DNA of 64,000 bases from Dyella_B humi (GCF_044904605.1 NZ_JADIKI010000023.1:1674001-1738000), one strand, 5' to 3'; numbered from the stretch's first letter, positions 1-9,531 are shown. A program made the numbers and translations. Notes: generated by a model from the letters alone, not told the origin.

Positions 1-3000
1 GAAAACGTGCAGCCCGGCAGTGCCGGCAGCATCGTGTTCGGACCCAACGCCATCATCAATGTCGCTGGTGGCTCTGCCAACGTGGACGGCATAGTCAGTC
101 TGCGCGCGCCGTTGCTGGCCAATGGCGATGTGCCGATTTCCTTCGCCAACAATGCATCGATCACCGGCGCCAGCAAAGTCAGCATCGTGCCGTATGCGGT
201 GTGGAGCACGGACGACACCAGCACCAACCTTGCGCAACATTTCGATGGCCTGATTGATCCCGCTGGCTGGTACACCAACGCCGGTCCCGGCGGCACGCCG
301 CAACTGGTTTCCGGCACCTGGTACAACGAGGCAGGCGTAACTCTGGCCGCGCCGACCACAGCCGCCATGCTGCAAACCTATCTCAGCAACGATTATTTCG
401 TTCCGGATGCGGCCAATGCCGCGCACCAGGATTTCTACGGCTATGTCGGAGGCACTGCTGGCAATCCGGGAACCTTGATGAGCTACGTGGAGCAGCCAGG
501 CTACAGCTTCGGCAGTCGCTATGCGGGCATTGCCAATCTGGCGATCAGCCCCGGTATCGAGCTGATCAATCCGAATGCCAACATCAATGGCGGCGATATC
601 TCGGTGCTCACCAACTGGAACCTGGGTGCCGGCGTTACTGCGGCCGACGGCACGATCCAGCTGGCGTATCGCTACGGCGCCAATCCTTCCGTCTCCGCTT
701 CAGGCACCGCGCCCACGCTGACGGTATTGGCGCTGCACAACGTGAATGTGGATGCCAGCGTTACCGACGGTTTCTACCAGCAGAACGCCGGAGCAACGCT
801 CACGGCGCCTGTTTATCAGCCATCCGGAGGCGGAACTTCGCTGTACAACGAGGCATACAACGACTACACCGCCACCATCAATTTTTTGGAAAACGACTCC
901 TATAGTCTTTATTTTCAATCGCAAGGGTTCTACAGCACGCCGACAGGTACGCCGTATGTGCTGTGGAACGGCGGTTACACCAATTTCTGGGATAGCTCAG
1001 GTTTGCCGGACAATGGCTTCGGTGCGCCTGCTTATTCTATAACCGGCTTCCAATTTTATGAGCCGATAACACCTCCGCAGCCAGGTCAATCCTCGGCGTA
1101 CTACAACAACTACCTGTCGTACATCGGCGCAGTGGGAGCGGGTCAGCAGGGAACCTGGTCGTACGCCTACAACTTGGGGGACGTCTCGGCGTTCCTCCCC
1201 TACAACTTGACGACTACGGGCGCGCCAAATATCGGTGCCAGTTACATCGCGTATGAGCAAGCCTATCTGCAGTGGTTGCAGAGCACATTCAACAGCAGCA
1301 ATGACAATGCCAATTTCATTCCAGGGGCGCTTTCACTGACGCCACCGCCTATTCAGGCACCCCAGCAATTGGAAGCAACCAGCAACTACACGCAGTATTC
1401 GACGGATTACAACACCTACATCACTGGATTCAACGCCTACTACAACTACGTCGCCTACAGTCTGGGCAACGTTGTCGGTCAGAACTTGAATTTCATCCCT
1501 GCTTCGGGCATCACTAATGCCACGGCTTACGGTTCGCAGTTCTTCTATGCGCCCTCCGCGCCCGTACCCGGAGCCGCAGTCATACCACAGGCAGCGAATA
1601 ACTCGCCGTCGAACATGCCAAGCCTAGGCAATCCGGTTTCGCTAGCGTCGGCCACTTTGTTGGGTGGATCGAGCAGCACCTATCAGCTGGTGGCTGGCGC
1701 CAATTTCGCCAGTGCCAATCCGCTCTCTGTCGTCGCGAATACCAGCGCGGGTAATGTCAACCTCAACGGCAATTTCGCCGTGCAATACACCGCCAGCGTC
1801 GGCGATGGCAAAACGCTGGAGTTCCCCACCGTGGTGCGCACAGGTACGGGCTCCATCGACATCGTGGCAGCTGGCGATATCGATTGGCAGGATTCGACTG
1901 CACCGGCCACGGTCTATACCGCAGGTGAGCCTGCCGCGGGCACTACGGCGGGTACCGGGGTGTATGTGGTTGTTCCTTCATCGATCCAGCCCGGGATTGG
2001 TCCAACCCCCGATCTGCTGCAAAACGGCCTGGTCAATCCCGTCAATGCGGGCAATGTTCTGCTCAGCGCCGGCGGCAATATCAACGGCATAGAACAGGTC
2101 TACGACAGCACTGGCAGCATCACCGGCACAGCAGGCGCGTTTATCGGGCAGTACTGGTGGCCGTGGATGGAAACCGGTAACAGCGTCACCAACGGCATCA
2201 CCACCCGCACCTCGATCAATTTCGCCAATTTCGATCAGGGCCTGATGAGCGCAGGCGGTAATATCACCGTCACGGCGGGCGGCAATATCAGCGACCTCTC
2301 GGTATCCCTGCCGACAACCTGGTATGCCAACGCCACGGATACCGCCGCCACCACCGTGGGTGGCGGCAATATGAGCGTCAGCGCGGGAGGTAATATTTTC
2401 AGCGGCAGTTATTTCGTCGCGAATGGAACGGGCAGCCTTTCGGCAGGCGGCTCGATCGGTTCCGATTTCACTTATGTCATACCGAATGGCAGCATTGGAC
2501 CGAACGGGGCTCCAATTGGCGGCTTCACCACGCCGGTTTCCACGCTGCTCGCCTTGCAGAATGCGCAATGGACTGTGCAAGCGCACAATGGTTTGAATAT
2601 CGCGGACATTCTCGATCCGTCTTATGCCTCTCCCTCATGGCTTAGCACGGATGGGCAAAGCTACAGCAGCAACTCGGCGGTCAACGCTACAACTGCCTCG
2701 GGCGACCTCACGCTGGGTAGCCTCGCTTGGGAAACCCAGCTGCTTGGTGACGCTACCGGCAGCTACGACCTCGGCGTATTGCCGTCAACGCTCGGGTTCG
2801 GCGCGCTGAACGGAAATATCAACATACTCACCTCGGGTGGGCTGTATCCCTCGGTCACGGGCAATTTAAGCCTGCTTGCTGCCGATTCGATCCGCCTCGC
2901 GCAGCAGAACTACGACCTTGAAAACGGAAATGCCAACTCAACCACTTTTGGCCTGATCGATGCGGCTGCCTCGCTGCTGCCGTCGCCCTTGCAGCCACAA

Positions 3001-4860
3001 GGTTCCGATAGCACTTACTACACATATTTATCCGAGCAGAACTATCTGGATCAGGGCAGCGTTGGTCCTTATACAAGCGAATTGCATCAGGCGGGGCTTC
3101 ATGATGCCGACACCACGCCGATGCGCATCTACGCGCTCAGCGGCAGCATCATCAACGGCACGGCTGCGCCCAACGGCATCCAGATGGATGAAATGCTGAT
3201 CGAGCCGGACAAGCCGGCGTTGATCTACGCGGGCCAGGATATCGTCAATCTTTCGTTTATCGGCCAGCAGACGCATGCGGCGGATATCACCCGCATCGCG
3301 GCGGGCGGCAGTATCTACGATACCCAGTACAACCCCAATGTGTTGAGTGCGTTCACTCCGCTGGGCCTGAATTACCAGCTATTGCCCCTGATGGAACTGA
3401 GCGGTGTAGGAACATTGGAGGTGCAGGCGGGGCACAATATCGGCCCGCTCACCAGCCAGACCGATCTTCTTAACGCAAATGCCAACGAGGGCAATCCGAC
3501 TGGCATTGAAACCATTGGCAACTCGCTCAACCCTTACCTGCCGCATGATGGCGCCAATATCGATGTACTGTTCGGCGTAGGCCCTGGCATCGACACCACC
3601 AACTTCCTTACGCAATACCTGAGCAATCCCAATGGCGTGGATGGTTTCGGCAGCCTGCTGCCGGATCTGGTCACCTTCATGGAGCAGCAGGAAGACGGCC
3701 AGGTAGTCGATACCGGTTTCGCCAAGGATCAGCTCAACGTGGTGTTGACCACGAAGCAGGCCGAAGCCGCCTTCCAGCAATTACCTTCCTACAAGCAGCA
3801 ATTATTTGCGCAGCAGGAGCTCTTCAAGCTGCTGGCGCAGGTGGGTGCGGATTACAACGATCCGAATAGTCCGTATTACAACCAGTACGCACGCGGCTAT
3901 GCGGCGATCGAAAGCCTATTCCCCGCCGCGCTGGGCTATACCAATAACGGTAGCGGCGCCGGTGGCATCAACGGCGAAGCCAAGACTATCGATACGGGTG
4001 ACCTGGATATCCGCAGTTCCACCATCCAGACCCAGCAGGGCGGCAATATCAGCATCCTGGGTCCGGGCGGCCAAGCATTGATCGGTAGCGTCGACGCGCC
4101 GCCGGTGATCACCAACAACCAAGGTCAGGTCGTCGCCGGCCCCAACAGCATGGGTGTGCTTACTCTGGAGCAGGGCAATGTCGACATCTTCACCGACCGC
4201 AGCCTGCTACTGGCGCAAAGCCGCATCTTCACCGAGCAGGGCGGCAACATGGTGATCTGGAGTTCCAACGGCGACATCAACGCGGGTCAGGGTGCGAAAA
4301 CTGTAGCCGTGATCCCGCCGCCCACATATCTATGTGATCTGGACGCCTTCTGCTTGCTCGATGCGAAGGGCGAAGTCAGCGGCGCCGGTATCGCTACGTT
4401 GCAGACGATACCCGGTGCGCCGACCGGCAACGTCTATCTGGTCGCACCGCGCGGCACGGTGGATGCAGGCGATGCCGGCATTCGCGTCTCCGGCAACCTG
4501 GTGGTGGCCGCTGCGCAAGTGCTGAATGCCGACAATATCCAGGTGCAGGGTCAGAAGATCGGTGTACCGGTGGCGCAAACGGTGAACGTCGGCGCACTCA
4601 CTGCGGCAGGCGCCGCGGCAGGCGCGGTAAGCAAAGTGGCGCAGGACATGGCCAAGCAACAGCAGAACGATGCGCTCGGCAAGCAACCATCGATCATCTC
4701 GGTGCAGGTGCTCGGCTTCGGCGACGGTAGCACCAGCATTCAAGGCAGCGGTAGTGGTTACGACCCGAACAGCCCTGTGCAGGTGCTCGGTGCCGGACCG
4801 CTAAGCGATGCGCGCAAGCGCTCGCTGACCGAAGCCGAACGCAGGCAACTCAGCGAATAA
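1..4860 (+). CDS. Filamentous haemagglutinin-type exoprotein, C-terminal part (5' end outside window)
   Basis: Large surface or secreted adhesin of the FHA type, normally the passenger of a two-partner (type Vb) secretion pair. The frame is open at the left edge, so the signal peptide and TPS domain are not visible; about 1,619 C-terminal residues are. Evidence seen: Gly/Asn/Ser/Ala-rich composition, recurring beta-helix words such as SAGGNI (several between 2040 and 2440), a Tyr/Asn-rich stretch around 840-1500, and a C-terminal block with GNVYLVAPRGTVDAGDAGI and an Ala-rich segment before a charged end (AERRQLSE). That C-terminal arrangement is typical of DUF3739-type haemagglutinin-like proteins of Xanthomonadales. 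No frameshift is seen. No partner transporter (TpsB) is in the window; it may lie upstream. The family is confident; the adhesion role is inferred. Confidence 0.8.
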   Translation, partial: ENVQPGSAGSIVFGPNAIINVAGGSANVDGIVSLRAPLLANGDVPISFANNASITGASKVSIVPYAVWSTDDTSTNLAQHFDGLIDPAGWYTNAGPGGTPQLVSGTWYNEAGVTLAAPTTAAMLQTYLSNDYFVPDAANAAHQDFYGYVGGTAGNPGTLMSYVEQPGYSFGSRYAGIANLAISPGIELINPNANINGGDISVLTNWNLGAGVTAADGTIQLAYRYGANPSVSASGTAPTLTVLALHNVNVDASVTDGFYQQNAGATLTAPVYQPSGGGTSLYNEAYNDYTATINFLENDSYSLYFQSQGFYSTPTGTPYVLWNGGYTNFWDSSGLPDNGFGAPAYSITGFQFYEPITPPQPGQSSAYYNNYLSYIGAVGAGQQGTWSYAYNLGDVSAFLPYNLTTTGAPNIGASYIAYEQAYLQWLQSTFNSSNDNANFIPGALSLTPPPIQAPQQLEATSNYTQYSTDYNTYITGFNAYYNYVAYSLGNVVGQNLNFIPASGITNATAYGSQFFYAPSAPVPGAAVIPQAANNSPSNMPSLGNPVSLASATLLGGSSSTYQLVAGANFASANPLSVVANTSAGNVNLNGNFAVQYTASVGDGKTLEFPTVVRTGTGSIDIVAAGDIDWQDSTAPATVYTAGEPAAGTTAGTGVYVVVPSSIQPGIGPTPDLLQNGLVNPVNAGNVLLSAGGNINGIEQVYDSTGSITGTAGAFIGQYWWPWMETGNSVTNGITTRTSINFANFDQGLMSAGGNITVTAGGNISDLSVSLPTTWYANATDTAATTVGGGNMSVSAGGNIFSGSYFVANGTGSLSAGGSIGSDFTYVIPNGSIGPNGAPIGGFTTPVSTLLALQNAQWTVQAHNGLNIADILDPSYASPSWLSTDGQSYSSNSAVNATTASGDLTLGSLAWETQLLGDATGSYDLGVLPSTLGFGALNGNINILTSGGLYPSVTGNLSLLAADSIRLAQQNYDLENGNANSTTFGLIDAAASLLPSPLQPQGSDSTYYTYLSEQNYLDQGSVGPYTSELHQAGLHDADTTPMRIYALSGSIINGTAAPNGIQMDEMLIEPDKPALIYAGQDIVNLSFIGQQTHAADITRIAAGGSIYDTQYNPNVLSAFTPLGLNYQLLPLMELSGVGTLEVQAGHNIGPLTSQTDLLNANANEGNPTGIETIGNSLNPYLPHDGANIDVLFGVGPGIDTTNFLTQYLSNPNGVDGFGSLLPDLVTFMEQQEDGQVVDTGFAKDQLNVVLTTKQAEAAFQQLPSYKQQLFAQQELFKLLAQVGADYNDPNSPYYNQYARGYAAIESLFPAALGYTNNGSGAGGINGEAKTIDTGDLDIRSSTIQTQQGGNISILGPGGQALIGSVDAPPVITNNQGQVVAGPNSMGVLTLEQGNVDIFTDRSLLLAQSRIFTEQGGNMVIWSSNGDINAGQGAKTVAVIPPPTYLCDLDAFCLLDAKGEVSGAGIATLQTIPGAPTGNVYLVAPRGTVDAGDAGIRVSGNLVVAAAQVLNADNIQVQGQKIGVPVAQTVNVGALTAAGAAAGAVSKVAQDMAKQQQNDALGKQPSIISVQVLGFGDGSTSIQGSGSGYDPNSPVQVLGAGPLSDARKRSLTEAERRQLSE

Positions 4861-4900
4861 CGACATAACCGATAACCAGCGCAGAACTGGGAAAACAGCA

Positions 4901-4925
4901 AGGCCGGCGGGGCAGGCGCCGGCCT
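4901..4925 (+). terminator. GC-rich hairpin after the exoprotein gene
   Basis: A 9-bp stem (AGGCCGGCG / CGCCGGCCT) with a short loop starts about 40 bp after the exoprotein stop codon. There is no T-run, so it may be an attenuator or mRNA 3' stabiliser rather than an intrinsic terminator. Confidence 0.35.
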
Positions 4926-5030
4926 GAGACCCACAACATGAATCGAACATCCTCCTTGCGGAATCCGTCCCAGGGACAGGCTGGGTTTTTCCCCTATGAA
5001 GCCCACGACAAGGGATTGAGGCGAATTACA

Positions 5031-5429
5031 GTGAATCAGGGTGCGCTCGTCGAAACACTGATCCAGCTTTCCAACTTCCGTCAATACACCATGGCCGAAT
5101 CCCTGCTACGGGCCTGCACACGCGAACAATTGCAGGCGTTGCTCGATGTGGCGGAGCGTGCTTTCAGCAAGCGACTTACCTATTCGTTAGAGAAACAGCT
5201 CAAGCGTATCGGCGATTCAACGGACAAAGTGAAAGGCGTCCTGCTCGCCGAATTGATGAAGATTTTCAACACGTGGTGCATGGAAGGGCATCGCAGTGCG
5301 ATTCGCTGTGTGCTCATGGAGTTGACATTGGGAGAACTCACAGCGCTTGCGCACATGCATGAATTAGACAGGGAGGTGTATTCCATGTTGCACGAATATG
5401 GGTTTCCGTATGAATCGTCGCCATGTTAG
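5031..5429 (+). CDS. Small hypothetical protein, helix-rich
   Basis: Not recognised. The frame is open from 4938, but the ATG there has no Shine-Dalgarno. A GTG at 5031 has GAGG nine bases upstream and begins MNQGALVETLIQLSNFRQYT, giving about 132 residues; an ATG at 5091 is a further option. The product is predicted mostly alpha-helical with mixed charge, a basic centre (KRLTYSLEKQLKRIG), no signal peptide and no membrane segment, so it is probably cytoplasmic. It follows the exoprotein gene by 170 bp in the same direction, past a GC-rich hairpin, and could be co-expressed. That it is a real gene rests on its codon pattern, typical of the neighbours, and the lack of a competing frame. Confidence 0.55.
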   Translation: MNQGALVETLIQLSNFRQYTMAESLLRACTREQLQALLDVAERAFSKRLTYSLEKQLKRIGDSTDKVKGVLLAELMKIFNTWCMEGHRSAIRCVLMELTLGELTALAHMHELDREVYSMLHEYGFPYESSPC

Positions 5430-5639
5430 TGCCGATGAGTTTGTCTTTTCGGACAGCACTAAGCCTGATGACGATTTGACCTTGATGCCGTCATTGCCGT
5501 AAACGAACACCGTTGTTCGGGAAAATTTTCGCCGACTGACGCAAATGCGGCGCATGACTCGTATTTTCCTCTGCTGTTCGATGGGCGACTCACAAAACGC
5601 CTCTGCTGCGCGAGTATCTCCATTTGTGCCGCAATCGGC

Positions 5640-5685
5640 TCCCTCCCCTGCTTGCAGGAGAGGGTTGGGGTGGGGTGAGTACTTG
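5640..5685. repeat. CTCCCCTGCTTGCAGGAGAG-type palindromic repeat
   Basis: A palindromic word built on CCCTGCTTGCAGG, followed by GGTTGGGGTGGGGTGAGTACTTGC. Members of the same family recur at 9780-9815, 22818-22845, 26568-26600 and 30395-30540, always between genes or at gene ends. This is a dispersed intergenic palindrome of the genome, not a gene. Confidence 0.6.
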
Positions 5686-5769
5686 CCTGAGACTTTCCCG
5701 CAAGTATTCACCCCTCTCAACCTCCGCCTGCATGCAGCCTGATTAGCTCAACCATCCCTGCTCTTTGCT

Positions 5770-5797
5770 CGTCATCCCAGCCTTCGCTGGAATGACG
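5770..5797. repeat. Single REP-like palindrome
   Basis: CGTCATCCCAGC..GCTGGAATGACG forms a hairpin and is a divergent solitary member of the family whose paired copies occur at 20742-20860 and 40178-40247. The rest of 5430-6110 holds no gene I can support; short frames there have no start signals. Confidence 0.5.
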
Positions 5798-6109
5798 ATG
5801 CGGCATAGCTGAGATTCGACACCCATCAGGTGCAAGCAAGGGGGATGCCTGTTCCGTGCTTCGCCTTCGCCTCTGCGTCGAGGCGAAAATTTCCCCGGAA
5901 AGCAGAGCGCTAAGGTTGGAAATGGCGGGAGCCCCTAAGCATCCCAAAGAAGTTGTGCACTTACTCATGTAGCTTGCAAACAGAGTAGGCACTCCTGAAA
6001 GGAAATACACAACCGCGCAACAGATTGTAGAAATCCAAATGCCTACAAAACGTGAAAATCGCCTTTAAAAATACCCATCACTGCATAGAATGTGCGTTGC
6101 CTCACACGT

Positions 6110-6254
6110 AATTTCATAATGGCAAAATATGACGTTAAATATTATTTCAATACGTCGATGCTGTAATTTTATTGGCATATTCAACGACACCAATACTTAA
6201 TTAGACAGTCATTGCGCGGGCGTAAAAAGTCATGGCCTCCAATTCCGGAGGTAT
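6110..6254 (+). promoter_or_regulatory. Conserved AT-rich promoter and leader of PstS-like gene 1
   Basis: This stretch is far more AT-rich than its surroundings and matches the sequence upstream of the third paralogue (10475-10604). Shared blocks are a TTAAATATTATT word, TGTAATTTTATT.GCATA, TCAACGACA..AAT and GTCA.TGCG. It ends in a CCTCC-AATTCC-GGAGG hairpin (6236-6251). Conservation between paralogues while other intergenic sequence diverges marks it as the control region. I infer the promoter lies within 6120-6200; no single -35/-10 pair is convincing. Confidence 0.55.
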
Positions 6255-6278
6255 ATGCGCTATGGGGAAAAACCATGA
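6255..6278 (+). CDS. Seven-codon upstream ORF (leader peptide MRYGEKP)
   Basis: ATG at 6255 follows GGAGG (6247-6251) by three bases and runs MRYGEKP to a TGA at 6276-6278 that overlaps the ATG of the next gene (ATGA). The same arrangement occurs before paralogue 2 (8057-8080, MRYEDIP). The GGAGG is the 3' arm of a CCTCC/GGAGG hairpin, so opening of the hairpin could control entry. Three-base spacing is short for efficient initiation. Translation is inferred from conservation, not proven. Confidence 0.4.
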   Translation: MRYGEKP

Positions 6279-7780
6279 ATTATGGACTTACTAGGTTGAG
6301 CACCCGCACCAAGCTGGTAGCCGCTGCTCTCGCGTTGGCTCTGGCTGGCGTTTCTCATGCCCAGACGACGCAAGTAGGCGGTGGCGCGACGCTGCCGTCG
6401 ATCGGCTATGTCGGTACCAATGCCGCTTCGAATCTGCAAGTGTGGGGAACCTCCGCGAACAACACCGTCGATCCCATCGATCCGAATTCGCTGTTCGGCG
6501 TGTATCAGGCGCAGACGGGCAACCCGAATGTCTCCTACTGCCTGACCGGCAGCGGCGCGGGCAAGGACACTCTCGCAGCACCGATTACCTTGGTCGTCAA
6601 CGGTGTGTCGACCTCGTTCAGCGTGCAGAATACCTGCGTGAAGAACAGCGTGGGTACCGTCCCCGGTTTCGGCGCCGGTCTTACGGGCGTGGGCCGCACG
6701 GATCTGACTCAGCCGAACTTTGCGGGTTCGGATTCCCCGCTGGCTGCCGCAGATTACCAGCACTACCAGACCGGCCATGGCTCCAGCGCTTTCCCCACGC
6801 AATTCCCGGCTGTGGCGGGTGCGGTGGCGATTGGCTTCAATGTAGTTGATACCAAGGGCGTCCAGGTGACGACTTCGGCCACGGGCCTTTCCGACTCCAT
6901 GATCTGCAACATCCTCTCCGGTCAAATCACCAATTGGGACGATACCAGGTTGACCAGCGCGTTCACGGTGTCCAGTGGCGCCTCGCTGCCGAACGCACCG
7001 ATCAACGTGCAGTACCGCTCGGATGGCAGCGGCACCACCTTCAGCCTCAGCAACCACCTGACGGCTGTCTGCGGCGCCATCAACAGCGTCGATTTCCAAG
7101 CCAACCAGGCCTTCACCAGTGTAGTCGCTGGCTTCTTCACCAGCGGCTTGCCCAATGGTAACGGCACGAGCACGGCCAAGTGGACTGGTGCCAGCGGCAA
7201 CCCTGGCGTAGCCAGTGCCATCGTAACCACGGCTAACAGCATCGGTTATGTGGAAACGGCCAACGCCCTGGCAACGAACCCCGGCATGAAGTTTGCCAAT
7301 GTTAATAGCTTGAGCCCGACGGCGAACTTCGGCACCCCGCTTGCCATCACCTCCGCCGCCATCGTCTACAACCAAGTGATCAGCGCCACCAATAATACCA
7401 ATGGCACCCCTGCCCTCGAAGGAATCAGCTCCATCACAAACCCAACTGTGACGGCCCCGCCCGCCAACTCGACGTGCATCGCGCTGGTGAAGCCGTCCCT
7501 GTATGCCAAACCGGGTATCCCGGGCAGTCTGATCACGTCGACCACGTATCCGATCGTGGCCATTTCGTATCTGCTCTCCCACGCTCAGGGTGTCTCGTCG
7601 GGTGACCTTGCCAGCACGCAGGGTCTGGTGAATGCTGCGTATAACTCCACCATCACGGGCAGCGTAAACACCATCGGATCGGGTACGGGTCTTGCGTTCC
7701 TGAACCTCGGCACCAACGGCGCTGCTTTCGGCACCAACGGCGTCAACGCACCTGGCGATTGCGTCAACAGCGGCCAATAA
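6275..7780 (+). CDS. Exported PstS-like substrate-binding protein, paralogue 1
   Basis: Periplasmic or secreted binding protein of the phosphate-binding PstS fold (501 aa). Signal peptide: MNYGLTRLSTRTKLVAAALA.. cleaving near SHAQ; there is no lipobox cysteine. Family marks: VGGGATLPS at the mature N-terminus (PstS proteins start with GAGATFP), AVAGAVAIGFN near residue 185, and the anion-loop motif YRSDGSGTTFSLSNHL near residue 245, matching the ADGSGTS loop of E. coli PstS. The start at 6275 is chosen because it opens the signal peptide, has GGGGA six bases upstream and overlaps the leader-ORF stop; the TTG at 6212 is unlikely. No pstCAB genes are nearby, and paralogues 2 and 3 follow. It may scavenge phosphate or bind another ligand outside the cell; ligand unknown. 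Confidence 0.8.
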   Translation: MNYGLTRLSTRTKLVAAALALALAGVSHAQTTQVGGGATLPSIGYVGTNAASNLQVWGTSANNTVDPIDPNSLFGVYQAQTGNPNVSYCLTGSGAGKDTLAAPITLVVNGVSTSFSVQNTCVKNSVGTVPGFGAGLTGVGRTDLTQPNFAGSDSPLAAADYQHYQTGHGSSAFPTQFPAVAGAVAIGFNVVDTKGVQVTTSATGLSDSMICNILSGQITNWDDTRLTSAFTVSSGASLPNAPINVQYRSDGSGTTFSLSNHLTAVCGAINSVDFQANQAFTSVVAGFFTSGLPNGNGTSTAKWTGASGNPGVASAIVTTANSIGYVETANALATNPGMKFANVNSLSPTANFGTPLAITSAAIVYNQVISATNNTNGTPALEGISSITNPTVTAPPANSTCIALVKPSLYAKPGIPGSLITSTTYPIVAISYLLSHAQGVSSGDLASTQGLVNAAYNSTITGSVNTIGSGTGLAFLNLGTNGAAFGTNGVNAPGDCVNSGQ

Positions 7781-7807
7781 GTTTCACGTTGCAGGAAGCA
7801 GAAAAGG

Positions 7808-7834
7808 AGGGGATGCCTCGGCATCCCCTTTTTT
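7808..7834 (+). terminator. Intrinsic terminator of PstS-like gene 1
   Basis: Stem AGGGGATGC / GCATCCCCT followed by TTTTTT, 28 bp after the stop codon. Homologous terminators follow the other paralogues. Confidence 0.85.
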
Positions 7835-7916
7835 GCGCGCGCCGTAGCGCGCAACGCCGTAACGGGTACCGTTTAACCACGGTGGCGGTGATCAGGACAA
7901 GTTGATGTCGAAAGCC

Positions 7917-8056
7917 GCGGCTTATGATTGCGAATATGAAGCTTGGGTAATTTTCTTTATTTACCGTAATAAAAAAGACGTTTTGAGTGACGCCAATACT
8001 TCAACGTATCGTCACTGCGCACGTATACACATGAAGACCCTCCAGTCCGGAGGCAT
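7917..8056 (+). promoter_or_regulatory. Promoter and leader of PstS-like gene 2
   Basis: Contains GACGCCAATACTTCAACGTA.CGTCACTGCG, an element recurring at 6187, 10537, 12254 and 15478, and ends in the hairpin CCTCC-AGTCC-GGAGG (8039-8053). The upstream AT-rich part (GCGAATATGAA..) is homologous to 12195-12280, after the third paralogue, showing that these spacers were duplicated with the genes. Confidence 0.5.
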
Positions 8057-8080
8057 ATGCGCTATGAGGATATACCATGA
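8057..8080 (+). CDS. Seven-codon upstream ORF (leader peptide MRYEDIP)
   Basis: ATG three bases after GGAGG; its TGA (8078-8080) overlaps the start of the main gene as ATGA. Same design, length and first three residues as the leader ORF at 6255. Paralogue 3 keeps frame and stop but has ATA in place of ATG. Confidence 0.4.
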   Translation: MRYEDIP

Positions 8081-9504
8081 TTAACGGACGTATTAGGAGA
8101 ATCACCTGTGCCAAGATGGCATGGGGTGCCCTCGCACTGGTCATCGCTGGCTCGGTTCACGCTACCACTCTAGTGGGCGGTGGCACGACGCTGCCCGCGC
8201 TCGGCTATGTCGGCAGCAATGCAGCCACGCAACTGCAAGTATTCGGGACCAACGTCGCATCAGGTTCATTGTTCGGCGTGGACAGCTCAACAACGCCAAT
8301 AGGTGCTCCTGCTTTCTCCTACTGCGAGACTGGCGACGACGCCAGCAAGAATATCTTTGCCGGGGTTACTACATATTCAAGTGGACTCACTACTCCATAT
8401 AACGTGCAGAATTCCTGCACGAAGAATGCCACTGGTACCATCACTGGTTTCGGAGCTGCTCTTTCCGGGGTGAATCGCACGGACCTGGCCCAGCCAGACT
8501 TTGCCGCGGTGGATTCGCCGCTGAACGCTAGTGATTATCTCAATTACCAGAACAACCACACTTCCGGTGACTACCCCGTGCAGTTCCCGGCCGTGGCAGG
8601 CGCGGTGGCAATTGCTTTCAACTTGAGGGACAACACCGGTGCGCAGGTGACTTCTTCGGAAGTGAACCTCAGCGACACGCAGGTCTGCTTGATCTTCTCT
8701 GATCAAATCACCTCCTGGAATGATACGAGGCTGGCCAGCGCGTTCACCCTGCCCGCGGGCCATTCGATTCCTGCCAATCCGATCAACGTGCAGTACCGCT
8801 CGGACGGCAGCGGTACCACCTTCAGCCTCAGCAACCATCTGGCGAATGTCTGCGGCACCATTAACAGCAGTGTTTTTGAAACCAGCCAAGCCTTCACTAG
8901 CGTGGTCGCCAATTTCATCAACCCGGTTCCGACCAACTGGACCGGCTCCAGTGGTGACGAGAGCTTAGCCGAGGCTTTGGGGAATACGGCCAATAGCATA
9001 GCTTATGTATCCACAGCCAATGCCTTGGCAACGAATACGCCTCTGCAGATCGCAGACGTGAACGGCACTAACCCAGTCAATGACTTCGGCGGCCCGTTCA
9101 CCATTACCGACACCGCCTTTGTCTACAACGAAGTGATGAACACCACCAACAACACAAATGGCACCGCTCAGCTCGAGGCGATCAGTTCCATCCCGGGCGT
9201 GGTGAATCCTCCTACCACGTCATGTATCGCGCTGGTGAAACCGGCACTCTATGCCAAACCGGGCGTTTCGGGCGGCGTCGTGCCGACGGGCACCTATCCG
9301 ATCGTGGCCATTTCCTATCTGCTGGCCAATGCCGAAGGCAATGGAGCGGACCTGCTTCACATGAAGCGTCTGCTGATCGCGCCGTATGGCTTCAACTTCA
9401 CCAGTAGGGTCACCACCATTGGACCCGGTACTGGCTTGGCGTTCCTGACTCTTGGCACCAACGCTTTCACCATCAGTCAGGTAAGCGGCTGCCTGGTCAA
9501 CTGA
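8077..9504 (+). CDS. Exported PstS-like substrate-binding protein, paralogue 2
   Basis: Same family as the genes at 6275 and 10628 (475 aa). An N-terminal signal region (AKMAWGALALVIAGSVHA) is followed by LVGGGTTLPALGYVGSNA. The PstS anion loop YRSDGSGTTFSLSNHL lies near residue 238 and FPAVAGAVAIAFN near residue 170. The C-terminal GPGTGLAFLTLG is shared by all three. The signal peptide starts less cleanly than in the paralogues (MINGRIRRITC), but GAGGAT sits upstream of the ATG and the leader-ORF overlap is conserved. It is closer to paralogue 3 than to 1 in the middle part (for example the shared YLNYQNNH and GHSIPANPINVQ), consistent with later duplication or gene conversion. No lipobox. 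Confidence 0.78.
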   Translation: MINGRIRRITCAKMAWGALALVIAGSVHATTLVGGGTTLPALGYVGSNAATQLQVFGTNVASGSLFGVDSSTTPIGAPAFSYCETGDDASKNIFAGVTTYSSGLTTPYNVQNSCTKNATGTITGFGAALSGVNRTDLAQPDFAAVDSPLNASDYLNYQNNHTSGDYPVQFPAVAGAVAIAFNLRDNTGAQVTSSEVNLSDTQVCLIFSDQITSWNDTRLASAFTLPAGHSIPANPINVQYRSDGSGTTFSLSNHLANVCGTINSSVFETSQAFTSVVANFINPVPTNWTGSSGDESLAEALGNTANSIAYVSTANALATNTPLQIADVNGTNPVNDFGGPFTITDTAFVYNEVMNTTNNTNGTAQLEAISSIPGVVNPPTTSCIALVKPALYAKPGVSGGVVPTGTYPIVAISYLLANAEGNGADLLHMKRLLIAPYGFNFTSRVTTIGPGTGLAFLTLGTNAFTISQVSGCLVN

Positions 9505-9531
9505 AGTTCCGTGCTTCACGCAGCGGGAAAA

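Noticed and set aside
5717..6010. 97-codon minus-strand frame
   Set aside because: Runs through the REP-like palindrome, lacks a start signal and has no recognisable protein character.
6260..7777. A 505-codon open frame antisense to PstS-like gene 1
   Set aside because: It mirrors the third-position GC bias of the sense gene; the sense frame has signal peptide, motif and terminator. No ribosome site or known domain on the antisense strand.
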